From Pseudomonadota bacterium (lineage in GTDB: Bacteria > Pseudomonadota > Alphaproteobacteria > CACIAM-22H2): 36,451 nucleotides of DNA. Under the pieces are notes generated by a model. The model saw only the letters and a program-made list of their open reading frames with translations. It ran no database searches and had not been told where the DNA came from. Both the position numbers and the translations under genes were made by a program. The stretch spans positions 1 through 36,451 of the forward strand of contig JACQDQ010000035.1 of assembly GCA_016201015.1 (NCBI GenBank), written 5' to 3'. This document shows, in pieces, positions 6,628 through 14,805 of this stretch. Every line of letters starts with the position of its first letter. Position 1 is the first letter of the stretch.

Positions 6628-7763
6628 GGCCCATGACGGTCGAAGTCGCCGTCTTTGACAGCATTGCCGCCATCCGCCGATCGGATTGGGAGCGTTGCTT
6701 TCCGGACGAGATCGAAAGCTGGGACTATTACCGCGCGGTCGAGGACGCCGGCATACCGGGGTTCGAATGGCGGTATTTTGCCGTGTGCGCCGACCAGCGC
6801 CCGCTGGCCGTCGTCCCCGGCTTCATCACCACCTACCGGCTGGACGCGTCGGTCCAGGGGCGTTGGAAGCGCGTCACGGAGCGGCTCGTCGAGTTGCTGC
6901 CGTGGTTGCTTTCGATCCGGTTGGCCTGCCTCGGATCGCCGGTCGCAGAGGTTTGCCATCTCGGCTTTGCGCCCGAGATCGCCGAGCGCCAGAAGCCGGA
7001 ACTGCTGCGCGATCTGATCGCCGAGCTGAAGCGCTTCGCCGAACGCGAGGGCATCGGCTTGATCGGCATCAAGGACGCTCCGAGCGAACAATGCGATCTA
7101 TGGTCGGGCTGTCTGCCGGACTTCAAGCGGCTGCCGGGCTTGGCAACCGCATTGTTGCCGCTGCCCTATGGCGACTTCGACGCATATCTGAAGAGCTTGA
7201 GTCGGGCCACGCGCAAGGACATGAAGCGCAAGTTGCGTGCCGGGGCAGGCATCCGTATGGAGCGGCGCACGAACATCGATGACGTGCTGCCACGCGTGCT
7301 GGCGCTCTACGAGGAAACCGTGGCGCGGAGCGATCTGCAATTCGAGCAGCTGCCAGGGACATATTTCGCCAATGTTCTCGCGAGCATGAAAGGGCGAGCC
7401 TACTGCCTGCTTTGCTGGTTGGATGCCGAGCTCCTGGCCTTCAACCTTGTCCTCGAATCTCCGGGGCGGCTGGTGGACAAGTTCGTCGGCCTGCACTACC
7501 CGGTCGTGCGGACGTACAATCTGTACTTCCTGACCTGGATGGCAAACGTGCGGTACTGCATCGAACAAGGCATCCCGGTATATCAAAGCGGGCAGGCTGC
7601 CTACGCGCCCAAGCTCCGCCTCGGCTGCCGGTTGCGGCCGAATTGGCAGTTTTTTCGTCACCGCAATCCATTGCTGAACGTGCTGCTGCGCTGGGTTAGC
7701 CACTTGGTGCGGATGGATCGCTTCGATCCCGAATTACAATCCATGCTGCGGGGCGTCAAGTGA
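6624..7763 (+). CDS. GNAT/FemAB-like acyltransferase (COG3146, peptidogalycan biosynthesis type)
   Basis: A 379-aa protein of the two-lobed GNAT class related to FemAB aminoacyl transferases and COG3146/DUF482 proteins. Indicators are the N-terminal SDWERCF...FEWRYFAV block, the basic RATRKDMKRKLR segment (about 192-203) before the C-terminal acetyltransferase-like lobe, FNLVLESPGRLVDKFVGLHY (about 273-292), and a tail YQSGQAAYAPKLRLG (about 318-332), which is characteristic of this group. Relatives transfer acyl or aminoacyl groups to amines. No signal peptide is visible. Within the operon it could acylate the amine made by the aminotransferase/ureohydrolase pair; that is inference. It overlaps the preceding stop by ATGA, and its own stop forms GTGA with the next, broken gene. 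Confidence 0.75.
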   Translation: MRPMTVEVAVFDSIAAIRRSDWERCFPDEIESWDYYRAVEDAGIPGFEWRYFAVCADQRPLAVVPGFITTYRLDASVQGRWKRVTERLVELLPWLLSIRLACLGSPVAEVCHLGFAPEIAERQKPELLRDLIAELKRFAEREGIGLIGIKDAPSEQCDLWSGCLPDFKRLPGLATALLPLPYGDFDAYLKSLSRATRKDMKRKLRAGAGIRMERRTNIDDVLPRVLALYEETVARSDLQFEQLPGTYFANVLASMKGRAYCLLCWLDAELLAFNLVLESPGRLVDKFVGLHYPVVRTYNLYFLTWMANVRYCIEQGIPVYQSGQAAYAPKLRLGCRLRPNWQFFRHRNPLLNVLLRWVSHLVRMDRFDPELQSMLRGVK

Positions 7764-7923
7764 GCACGGCATCCGTCCGAACGGCGGCAAGCGCGCCGAT
7801 GTTCGCGCTATGGGTCGTCGTGCTTGCGGTTGAAGCCGGGGCGCAGATCGGCCTGAAACTCGGCAGCGTGGCGTCGGCCTCATCATCGCCGGCGTATATG
7901 TGCTTGCGCGAGACGACTCGTGA
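7760..7923 (+). pseudogene. Second SMR transporter gene, internally deleted and frameshifted
   Basis: The GTG at 7760 opens a frame encoding a typical SMR first helix (ALWVVVLAVEAGAQIGLKLG, with the membrane glutamate). In another frame, bases 7870-7923 encode the typical SMR last helix and end (GVGLIIAGVYVLARDDS, then TGA). The two pieces join near 7860-7870. Helices 2 and 3, roughly 80 codons judged from the intact SMR at 5396, are missing, and the join shifts the frame. Both flanking couplings survive: GTGA with the GNAT stop and GTGA with the sensor kinase start. The loss is therefore either recent or an assembly error. The open frame continuing to 8179 is only readthrough over the kinase gene. 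Confidence 0.75.
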
Positions 7924-9680
7924 GGTGGCCAACGACATCGCTTCAGCTGCGGCTGGTCACCGCCTTCCTGCTCGTCAGCCTGCCGCCGATGTTGTTCGCC
8001 GCCCAACTCGCCAGCCAAGCCGTTGCCACCGCCTTCGAGCAGAACGTCGAAGGCTGGTTGCGGCAAAGCTCGGCCTATTTCGTCAGCAACATGCAGGAAG
8101 CACAGCAGGAGGCCGCCGGCGTCGCGCGATTTGTCGCCAGCGAGACAGAGGCGGTCGGCCGCTTGATCGACAGCGGTGAACCGCTTCCGGCGCCGATCGC
8201 TGAATTGGTCAAGTCGATCGGTTACGACCTGGTGGCGATCTACGATGCGGACCAGCGGCTCGTCTATATGTCACGGCCGGCCAATTCGATCGAGAACCTG
8301 CGGCTTGGGACCGATCACGCGCTCGCGCGGGTTCGCATCGATGATCAGATATACATCATGAATTTCGGCGTGCAGAGCTTTGCATATCGCGGCAAGCAGT
8401 ATTACCTGCTGATCGGGATCTGGCTCGACGAGGAATATCTGGGCGCCCTCGGCGCCGTAACCGATTTGGAGTTGCGGCTCTACTACCGCGAGACAAGCAG
8501 CTTTCGGGAGTTCTATTCGTCGCGCGCGCATGACACGGTGGGCGTCCTGCTCGATGAACGGATCACCGCGGCCGTCCTGCAAAGCAGCGCCGGCTATTAC
8601 GACCGCCGCGCGGAAGGCGGGCAATATGTCGGACTCTACAGCGCGCTGCGCAGCAGTGACGGAGAGGTGCTCGGAATCATATTCTGCGGATTGCGCTCTT
8701 ATGCCTCGCTGACCAGTTGGTTCAACCGGACCAACCTCTTTCTGATCATTCTATTGACCGGCGCAGTGCTCGCCGTATTGGCCGGGCTGATTGTTTCCCG
8801 CCGGCTCACGCGCCCGCTGCGGGCCCTGGTCACCGGCGTGCAAGCGATCACCCGCGGCGACTACCGCCAGCGCGTCGCCGCCACCGGTCAGGATGAGGTC
8901 GCGGAATTGGCTGGTGCGTTCAATGACATGGCCGAGCGCTTGGCCAGATCGCAGGAGCTGGAGACCCAACTGCGTCGGCGACAACGATTGTCGGCGTTGG
9001 GTGAGGTCGCCGTCGGCATCGCCCATGAGGTTCGCAATCCGCTCGGCGTGATCAAGACATCGGCGGAGCTGGTGCAAAAGCGCGACCACTTGCCGAGCAC
9101 CGATGCACGGCTCCTGGGCTACGTCGTCGACGAGGTTCGCCGGATCGATCAACTGATTCGGGACTTTCTGGAGTTCGCCAAGCCGCGCCCGCCCGTATTG
9201 CGGCCCCTCAATCCCGTCGAGGTCGTGCGCCGCGTGGCCAGTTTTTGCGTCCCCGAGCTTGATCGCACAGGCGTGCAAGTGTCGCTGCAAGACAGCACCG
9301 ATGGCGTCGAGATCGAAGCCGACGAGGATCAACTGTTCCAGGTCTTTCTCAACCTCTTTCTCAATGCGATCGAGGTCATGCCGAACGGGGGTCATCTCAC
9401 CGTCAGGTTTGATCTCGATCACAGCGGATTGATCATCGCCGTGCGAGATACCGGTAGCGGGATTCCGCCGGAAGTGCAGGAGAAGATTTTCAATCCGTTC
9501 TTCACGACCAAGGAACACGGCAGCGGATTGGGCTTGGCCAAAGTCTTCTCGATCATGGAAAGCCACGGCGGGCGGGTCGAATGCGCCAGTCAACCGGGCG
9601 CCGGCGCAACATTCACGCTATTCTTCCCTCTGCGAGCCAGGGCGGATACCGATGTCGCATACCATTCTGCTGGTCGATGA
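7920..9680 (+). CDS. Membrane sensor histidine kinase (NtrB/AtoS-like) of the sigma-54 two-component pair
   Basis: A 586-aa kinase. TM1 lies at about 10-33 and TM2 at about 272-292, enclosing a periplasmic sensor region of about 240 residues. Then come HAMP (about 293-345), HisKA with the phospho-acceptor H369 in IAHEVRNPLG, and HATPase with LFLNAIEVMPNGG (N box), DTGSG (510-514) and GSGLGL (534-539). The periplasmic region looks like a dCache-type fold (repeated YDADQRLVYMS and GLYSALRSSDGEVLG), but this was judged by eye. The GTG start at 7920 overlaps the broken SMR stop. It should phosphorylate the adjacent NtrC-like regulator, whose gene overlaps its last 29 bases. The ligand is unknown; a product or precursor of the operon's pathway is a reasonable guess. 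Confidence 0.9.
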   Translation: MRWPTTSLQLRLVTAFLLVSLPPMLFAAQLASQAVATAFEQNVEGWLRQSSAYFVSNMQEAQQEAAGVARFVASETEAVGRLIDSGEPLPAPIAELVKSIGYDLVAIYDADQRLVYMSRPANSIENLRLGTDHALARVRIDDQIYIMNFGVQSFAYRGKQYYLLIGIWLDEEYLGALGAVTDLELRLYYRETSSFREFYSSRAHDTVGVLLDERITAAVLQSSAGYYDRRAEGGQYVGLYSALRSSDGEVLGIIFCGLRSYASLTSWFNRTNLFLIILLTGAVLAVLAGLIVSRRLTRPLRALVTGVQAITRGDYRQRVAATGQDEVAELAGAFNDMAERLARSQELETQLRRRQRLSALGEVAVGIAHEVRNPLGVIKTSAELVQKRDHLPSTDARLLGYVVDEVRRIDQLIRDFLEFAKPRPPVLRPLNPVEVVRRVASFCVPELDRTGVQVSLQDSTDGVEIEADEDQLFQVFLNLFLNAIEVMPNGGHLTVRFDLDHSGLIIAVRDTGSGIPPEVQEKIFNPFFTTKEHGSGLGLAKVFSIMESHGGRVECASQPGAGATFTLFFPLRARADTDVAYHSAGR

Positions 9681-11028
9681 CGAACCGAAGCTGCGCGACG
9701 TTCTGACCGTTGCGTTGAACGACATGGGCTACCGCACCCTGTCGGCCCGCTCGGGGCATGAGGCGATCGACGTGCTGCAGCACGAAGATATTGACCTCGT
9801 TCTCACCGACCTCCGCATGTCGGAGATGGGCGGGCGGGAATTGCTGCGGGAGAGCAAGCGGCTGAAACCCGCCGTGCCGGTCGTCCTGATGACGGCCTAT
9901 AGCTCGGTGAAGGACGCGGTGCAGGCGATCAAGGAAGGCGCATTCGACTACATCGGCAAGCCGTTCGAAATGGACGAGCTGGGTGCCACGCTCGGCAATG
10001 CTCTCCGCCTTTACGACGCGATCCGAGACAACCAACGGCTCCGCCAGGCCTTGGAACAGGAGAACAGCTTCGACACTCTGGTCGGGAACAGCCCGACTTT
10101 CCGGGAGGTCATCCGGACGATCGCGGAAGTGTGCGAGAGCCGGGCGAACGTCCTGCTCACCGGTGAAAGCGGCACCGGAAAGGAAATGGTCGCTCGCGCG
10201 ATTCACTACGGTTCATCGCGTCGCGCTGGTCCATTCGTCGCTCTCAACTGCGCGGCCATCCCGGAAGGGCTGCTCGAGACCGAGCTATTCGGCCACGTGA
10301 AGGGCGCCTTCACCGGGGCGATCGCCAATCGCGTCGGCCGGTTCGCCCAAGCGGACAACGGGACGCTTTTCCTCGACGAAATCGGCGACATGCCGATGTC
10401 AGTCCAAGCCAAGATACTGCGCGTCCTGCAAGAGCGCGCGTTCGAGCCGGTTGGCAGCACGCAGAGACGGACCGTGGACGTGCGTATCATCGCGGCGACC
10501 AACAAAGACCTGTTGGAGGCGGTGCGGCAGAAGGCCTTCCGCGACGACCTCTACTACCGTCTGAACGTGTTTCCGATCCGACTGCCGCCGTTGCGGCAGC
10601 GAATCGAGGATATTCCGCTTCTCGCCGACCATTTCGGGCGGCAAGTCGCGGCGGAAATGGGCAAGCGCTTCGCCGGCTTCAGCGAGGCGGCGCTGCAGGC
10701 GATGACCGCATACGCCTGGCCGGGAAATATTCGCGAGCTGCAAAACTGCGTGGAGCGGGCCATCATCGTGGCGCGGCAAGATCGCATCGACGTGGTCGAT
10801 CTGCCGCACTACCTGTTCGAGCGCCCAAGCGGACCCGAGGCCAATGGTGGGCTGCCGGCCAAACTGGACGCGGAGATCGAGCGGGTCGAGCGCGATTATC
10901 TGATCGAGGCGTTGCGCCGCGCGGGTGGCGTTCAGGTGAAGGCGGCGGAATTGCTCGGCATCAGCGAGCGCAGCTTCTGGCATCGGGTCAAGAAGTATGG
11001 AATCAACATCGTGAAGCAAGCCGGCTGA
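9652..11028 (+). CDS. NtrC-family sigma-54-dependent response regulator
   Basis: A 458-aa activator. Receiver domain: acidic DD at 9-10, phospho-acceptor D53, K103. AAA+ domain: Walker A GESGTGKE (171-178), GAFTGA loop (218-223) that contacts sigma-54, Walker B LFLDEI (239-244), and arginine-finger region RDDLYYRLNVFPI. C-terminal Fis-type helix-turn-helix: KAAELLGISERSFWHRVKKY. All parts needed to activate sigma-54 promoters are intact. It is the last gene of an operon that itself starts with a sigma-54 promoter (2332), so autoregulation is likely. The desaturase (348) and MipA (2187, minus strand) promoters are probable further targets. The ATG at 9652 lies inside the kinase gene, a usual arrangement for such pairs. 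Confidence 0.93.
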   Translation: MSHTILLVDDEPKLRDVLTVALNDMGYRTLSARSGHEAIDVLQHEDIDLVLTDLRMSEMGGRELLRESKRLKPAVPVVLMTAYSSVKDAVQAIKEGAFDYIGKPFEMDELGATLGNALRLYDAIRDNQRLRQALEQENSFDTLVGNSPTFREVIRTIAEVCESRANVLLTGESGTGKEMVARAIHYGSSRRAGPFVALNCAAIPEGLLETELFGHVKGAFTGAIANRVGRFAQADNGTLFLDEIGDMPMSVQAKILRVLQERAFEPVGSTQRRTVDVRIIAATNKDLLEAVRQKAFRDDLYYRLNVFPIRLPPLRQRIEDIPLLADHFGRQVAAEMGKRFAGFSEAALQAMTAYAWPGNIRELQNCVERAIIVARQDRIDVVDLPHYLFERPSGPEANGGLPAKLDAEIERVERDYLIEALRRAGGVQVKAAELLGISERSFWHRVKKYGINIVKQAG

Positions 11029-11107
11029 CGCACGTCAAGCCCGCAGGCGATATGGCAAAAGCGGATCGCGCTCCGGCCAGGGCGCGTGCAAGCGGTGCTT
11101 CCCGGCT

Positions 11108-12325
11108 TCAATGCGCCTCGCAGATTTCGAGAATCGCCTGGATGTAGATGCGGATCATGTCGAGATAGTCGGGGATGTCGACCCGTTCGTCCGGCATGGT
11201 GTTGTAGCGACCGCCGGGCCCGCAGACGATGCCTTCCATGCCGAGCTCGCTATAGAAATGGCCGGCATCGGTTCCGTAGAACCCGGGCGGCGTGATGGCG
11301 CCCGTCGGTTGCTTGTGGCGGCGCGTCCGCTCATAGGCGGCGTTCATCGTTCTGACGATACGCGAATCCCGCGGCACCTCGAACGCCGGCATGATCGGCC
11401 GACCCGCCAAATGCTCGGGCGTGACCGTGGCCTTGAGGCCGGGGAATCGCCGCTCGAGATCCGCCAGCACGCGCCGCATGTCGGCGATGGCCTGGGTCTC
11501 GGTCTGGCCGGGCGCGTAGCGTCCCGAGCCCTTGATCCGGACGAAGTCCGCGACCTGGGGCGGGCGCCACTCGTGCAGCTCTTTGCCCAGCGCGCCATGC
11601 ACGACGCCGACATGGACGCGATTGATCGCGCGATGCTCGTCGCTCGCGGCCCCGGAGAAGGTCATGGCGTTGAGCCGCGGGATCAGGTCGCAGGCCGCGA
11701 CGACGGCATCGACCGCCTCCTCGCGCTTCGACAGATGCCGGGTGACGCCGGTCAGCTCGATGATGAAGGTGAAGGCGGCGGCGTGCATCGTCAGCGCCAT
11801 CAGATCCGTCGGCTCGCTGTTGATGAAATAGTCGGCCTTCGCGCCATGGCGGATCGCCGCCAGCGTGCCGACGCCGCCCTGCAGCTCGCCGACGACGTAG
11901 GTGAGGATCACGTCGCCCCTGAGCTTCACGCCGGCATCGATCAACGTCTTCACGGCGCAGTAGTAGGCGGCATCGCCCGCCTTCATGTTGGAAACGCCGA
12001 TGCCATAGATGAATTTATCATCGATGACGCCGCCCCAAGGGTCGACGGTCCAGCCTTCCGTTGCCGGATTGGTATCGAGATGCCCGTTGAACAGCAGGCT
12101 CTTGCCGCCGCCGGTGCCGCGCCAGCGGCCGATCGCATTGACGCGCACGCCTTCGACGGGCTGCAGCGCGGCTTCGAGACCCAGGGTGCGCATCCGCTCC
12201 GCCATGAAGGCGGCCAGATTGCGCTCGCCTTCGGTCTGCGAATAGCTTTTGTGGCGCACCATTTGCGCCAGAAAATCGAGGCTGGCCCGGTTGTCGATGC
12301 GGGCGAGAATTGCGTCGCGGTCCAT
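11108..12325 (-). CDS. M20-family peptidase-like protein with altered metal site
   Basis: A 405-aa protein of the M20/ArgE/DapE family by overall pattern: GHLDTN (81-86), GIGVSNMKAG (108-117), GELQGGVGT (146-154), NSEPTD (169-174), a His in GVTRH (197) and YNTMPDERV (374-382). Compared with the family pattern, the bridging aspartate of DMKGG is N113, the second Glu of the EE pair is L148, and the His of the usual NAHxPDE block is missing. H82, D84, E147 and E171 remain. It may therefore use a different metal arrangement, or bind rather than hydrolyse. The ATG at 12325 has GAGGAG nine bases upstream. It is the last gene of the minus-strand peptide-uptake unit, 31 bases after the ATPase gene. 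Confidence 0.8.
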   Translation of the reverse strand: MDRDAILARIDNRASLDFLAQMVRHKSYSQTEGERNLAAFMAERMRTLGLEAALQPVEGVRVNAIGRWRGTGGGKSLLFNGHLDTNPATEGWTVDPWGGVIDDKFIYGIGVSNMKAGDAAYYCAVKTLIDAGVKLRGDVILTYVVGELQGGVGTLAAIRHGAKADYFINSEPTDLMALTMHAAAFTFIIELTGVTRHLSKREEAVDAVVAACDLIPRLNAMTFSGAASDEHRAINRVHVGVVHGALGKELHEWRPPQVADFVRIKGSGRYAPGQTETQAIADMRRVLADLERRFPGLKATVTPEHLAGRPIMPAFEVPRDSRIVRTMNAAYERTRRHKQPTGAITPPGFYGTDAGHFYSELGMEGIVCGPGGRYNTMPDERVDIPDYLDMIRIYIQAILEICEAH

Positions 12326-12356
12326 GATATTTGCTCCTCGGTGGTCCGTGTGGGGT

Positions 12357-13970
12357 TCAGCCGGCCGGCGCCGGCACGGCGTCGATCAGCGATCGCGTGT
12401 AGGGGTGGCGGGGTCCGGCCGACAGCTCGTCGATTGTCAGCAGCTCGACCAGCTCGCCGCGGTACATCACGGCGACGCGATGGGCGATCTGGCGCACCAG
12501 ATTGAGGTCGTGCGTGATGAACATGTATGCCGTGCCGTAGCGGCGCTGCAGGTCGATGAGAAGCTCGACCACCGCGGCCTGAACCGACACGTCGAGCGAC
12601 GAGGTAATCTCGTCGCAGATGACCAGTTTGGGCCGTGAGGCGAAGGCGCGGGCGATCGCCACGCGCTGCTTCTCGCCGCCGGAGAGCTGATGCGGATAGC
12701 GCCGGACGAAATCGGCCGACAGGCGGACCTGGGCCAGCAGCTCGGCGATCAGCGTGTCGCGTCCGGGCGCGCCGCCCTCGCCGTAGAGCCGCAGCGGCCG
12801 GGACAGGATCTCGCCGACGCGCTGGCGCGGATTCAGCGAGGAATCGGGATGCTGGAACACGATCTGGACGTCGCGCCGGTACCGGCGGTCCATGTCGGCG
12901 ACGCCGACGATCCGGTGGCCGGCGAACACGACCTCGCCGTCGTAGCGGTTCAATCCGACGAGCGCGCGCGCCAATGTCGACTTGCCCGAGCCCGACTCCC
13001 CGACCACCCCCATGATCTCGCCCGGCAGGATCGACAGGTTCACCTCACGATTGCCGGTAACGCGTCGGCGGGATCGACCGAGCAGATCCGCGATCAGCGA
13101 TGGCCGGCCGTACTCGACGCTGATGCCACGCATTTCGATCAGCGGCGCCGCCGATGGTACGGCATGCGCACCCGCGAGCCGGCGGTCCGGTCGCGGCACG
13201 GCGGCGATCAGCCGCTTCGTGTACTCGTCGCGCGGCGCGGAGAAGACCTCGGCGATGACGCCTTCCTCGACCAGACGGCCCCGGTGAATCACCGCGACGC
13301 GGTCGGCGACGCTGGCGACCACCGCAAGATCGTGCGAGATGTAAAGAGAGGCGACCGCCGTTTCGCGCTGCAGGTTGGCGAACAGGTCCAGGATCTGGCG
13401 GGCGGTGATGACATCCAACGCGGTCGTCGGTTCGTCGAAGATGATGCATTCCGGCTGACAGGCGAAGGCGGTGGCGATGACCACCCGCTGCTTCTCGCCG
13501 CCCGACGCCTCGTGCGGATAACGATGCATCATGTCCGCCGGTCGCGCCAGGCCGACGCGATCCAGCATCGCCTCGCCCTCGGTCCAGGCCTGCTTGGGCG
13601 TGAGGCCGCGATGGCGCACCAGCACCTCGGCGAGTTGCTCGCCCAGCGGCAGCGTCGGGTTGAGCGAGGTGCTGGGATCCTGGAACACCATGCTGATGCG
13701 CCGGCCCCGGATGGCGGCGATCTCTGCCGGAGTCTTGGTCCGCAAGTCCTCGCCGGCCAGGCGGATCTCTCCGCTTATCTCGCGCGCATTCGCCGGCAGG
13801 TGGCGCATGATGGCCCAGGCCAGCGAGGTCTTGCCCGAGCCGGATTCGCCGACCAGGCCCAGCACCTGGCCGCGGTCGATGGCCAGGTCGATCGCCTCCA
13901 GTGCGCGAAACCTGTCCTTCGGCAGGGCGTAGTCGAGCGTGTAGCTGCGGATCTCGAGGACGGGCGTCAC
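12357..13970 (-). CDS. Peptide-type ABC transporter double ATP-binding protein (DppD-DppF/GsiA-like)
   Basis: A 537-aa cytoplasmic protein made of two fused ATPase domains. Domain 1 has Walker A GESGSGKT (41-48), signature ASGGEKQ (155-161) and Walker B CIIFDEP. Domain 2 has Walker A GESGSGKS (324-331), signature LSGGEKQ and Walker B LVICDEI. Each domain ends with the oligopeptide-family C-terminal extension (HPYTRSLIDAVP at the end of the second). Such fused proteins power dipeptide/oligopeptide or glutathione-type importers. The GTG start at 13970 lies 10 bases after the stop of the upstream permease gene. It would work with the permeases at 13,981-15,592, one of which is broken, so uptake by this system may be impaired unless the damage is an assembly error. 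Confidence 0.9.
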   Translation of the reverse strand: MTPVLEIRSYTLDYALPKDRFRALEAIDLAIDRGQVLGLVGESGSGKTSLAWAIMRHLPANAREISGEIRLAGEDLRTKTPAEIAAIRGRRISMVFQDPSTSLNPTLPLGEQLAEVLVRHRGLTPKQAWTEGEAMLDRVGLARPADMMHRYPHEASGGEKQRVVIATAFACQPECIIFDEPTTALDVITARQILDLFANLQRETAVASLYISHDLAVVASVADRVAVIHRGRLVEEGVIAEVFSAPRDEYTKRLIAAVPRPDRRLAGAHAVPSAAPLIEMRGISVEYGRPSLIADLLGRSRRRVTGNREVNLSILPGEIMGVVGESGSGKSTLARALVGLNRYDGEVVFAGHRIVGVADMDRRYRRDVQIVFQHPDSSLNPRQRVGEILSRPLRLYGEGGAPGRDTLIAELLAQVRLSADFVRRYPHQLSGGEKQRVAIARAFASRPKLVICDEITSSLDVSVQAAVVELLIDLQRRYGTAYMFITHDLNLVRQIAHRVAVMYRGELVELLTIDELSAGPRHPYTRSLIDAVPAPAG

Positions 13971-13980
13971 GGATGCCGAT

Positions 13981-14805
13981 TCATGTCCGTGGATTCAGGA
14001 CGTCGCGCAACCCGTCCCCCAGAAGATTGAATCCGATCGCGACGGTGGCGATGGCCAGGCTGGGCCAGATGATCATCCACGCGTTTAAATGCATGAAGCG
14101 CCGCCCTTCCGACACCATCAGCCCCCATTCCGGCGCGGGCGGCTGGGCGCCGAGGCCGAGGAAGCTCAATGTCGCGAACAGCATCACCGCGAAGGAAACG
14201 CGGATCGTCATCTCGACGATGATCGGCGCCACGACATTCGGCAACATCTCGCGCACGACGACATAGGCACTGCTCTCCCCCCGCGCGACAGCGGCGTTGA
14301 CGTAGTCCTGCTGCCGCACGGCAAGCGCAACGCTGCGCGTGACGCGGGCCATGCTCGGCGTGAAGGCGATGCCGACGGCGATCAGCGCGTTGAGGCTGCT
14401 CTTGCCCAACAGGTTGACGATGAGCAGCGCGAACAGCAGGCTGGGCACGGACATGATCGCATCGATCGTGCGCATGATCGCCTCGTCGGCGCGGCCGCCA
14501 AGGAAGGCCGAGGTGGTGCCGATGACGGCTCCGGCGGTCGTGCCCAGTGCCGTGGCCAGAAATGCCATGACCACGGTTGCGCGCGCACCGTAGAGCAGCC
14601 GGCTGAGGATGTCGCGGCCGTACTGATCCGTGCCGAACCAATGCCCGGCGCCCGGACCCTTGTAACGCAGCAGAGGATAGAGCCCCTCCGGGCTGTGCGG
14701 CGCCAGCAGCGGGCCGAGCACCACGATCATCAGCGCCAACGTAACGATCGCGACGCCGATCGCGCCTTGCGGCGAACGCGCCAGCCGGCGGAACAGCTCA
14801 ATCAT
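13981..14805 (-). CDS. Peptide-type ABC transporter permease (DppC-like)
   Basis: A 274-aa inner-membrane permease. It has an N-terminal helix (GAIGVAIVTLALMIVVLGPLL), the family-typical HWFGTDQYGRDILSRLLYGAR block, several further hydrophobic helices and the cytoplasmic EAA loop (YVNAAVARGESSAYVVVREM, then LPN), which contacts the ATPase. The C-terminal end GFNLLGDGLRDVLNPR is characteristic of DppC/OppC. ATG 14805 is chosen because the first nine residues of the longer frame read back into the upstream permease gene. The start overlaps the end of the upstream reading frame, indicating coupling. It appears intact, unlike its partner. Confidence 0.9.
   Translation of the reverse strand: MIELFRRLARSPQGAIGVAIVTLALMIVVLGPLLAPHSPEGLYPLLRYKGPGAGHWFGTDQYGRDILSRLLYGARATVVMAFLATALGTTAGAVIGTTSAFLGGRADEAIMRTIDAIMSVPSLLFALLIVNLLGKSSLNALIAVGIAFTPSMARVTRSVALAVRQQDYVNAAVARGESSAYVVVREMLPNVVAPIIVEMTIRVSFAVMLFATLSFLGLGAQPPAPEWGLMVSEGRRFMHLNAWMIIWPSLAIATVAIGFNLLGDGLRDVLNPRT

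Noticed and set aside
11029-11107. Terminator between the sigma-54 regulator and the convergent M20-like gene
   Set aside because: GC-rich, but no convincing stem followed by a T-tract could be drawn.
11111-12505. Long plus-strand frame opposite the M20-like gene
   Set aside because: Shadow frame; the minus strand has a ribosome site and family motifs.
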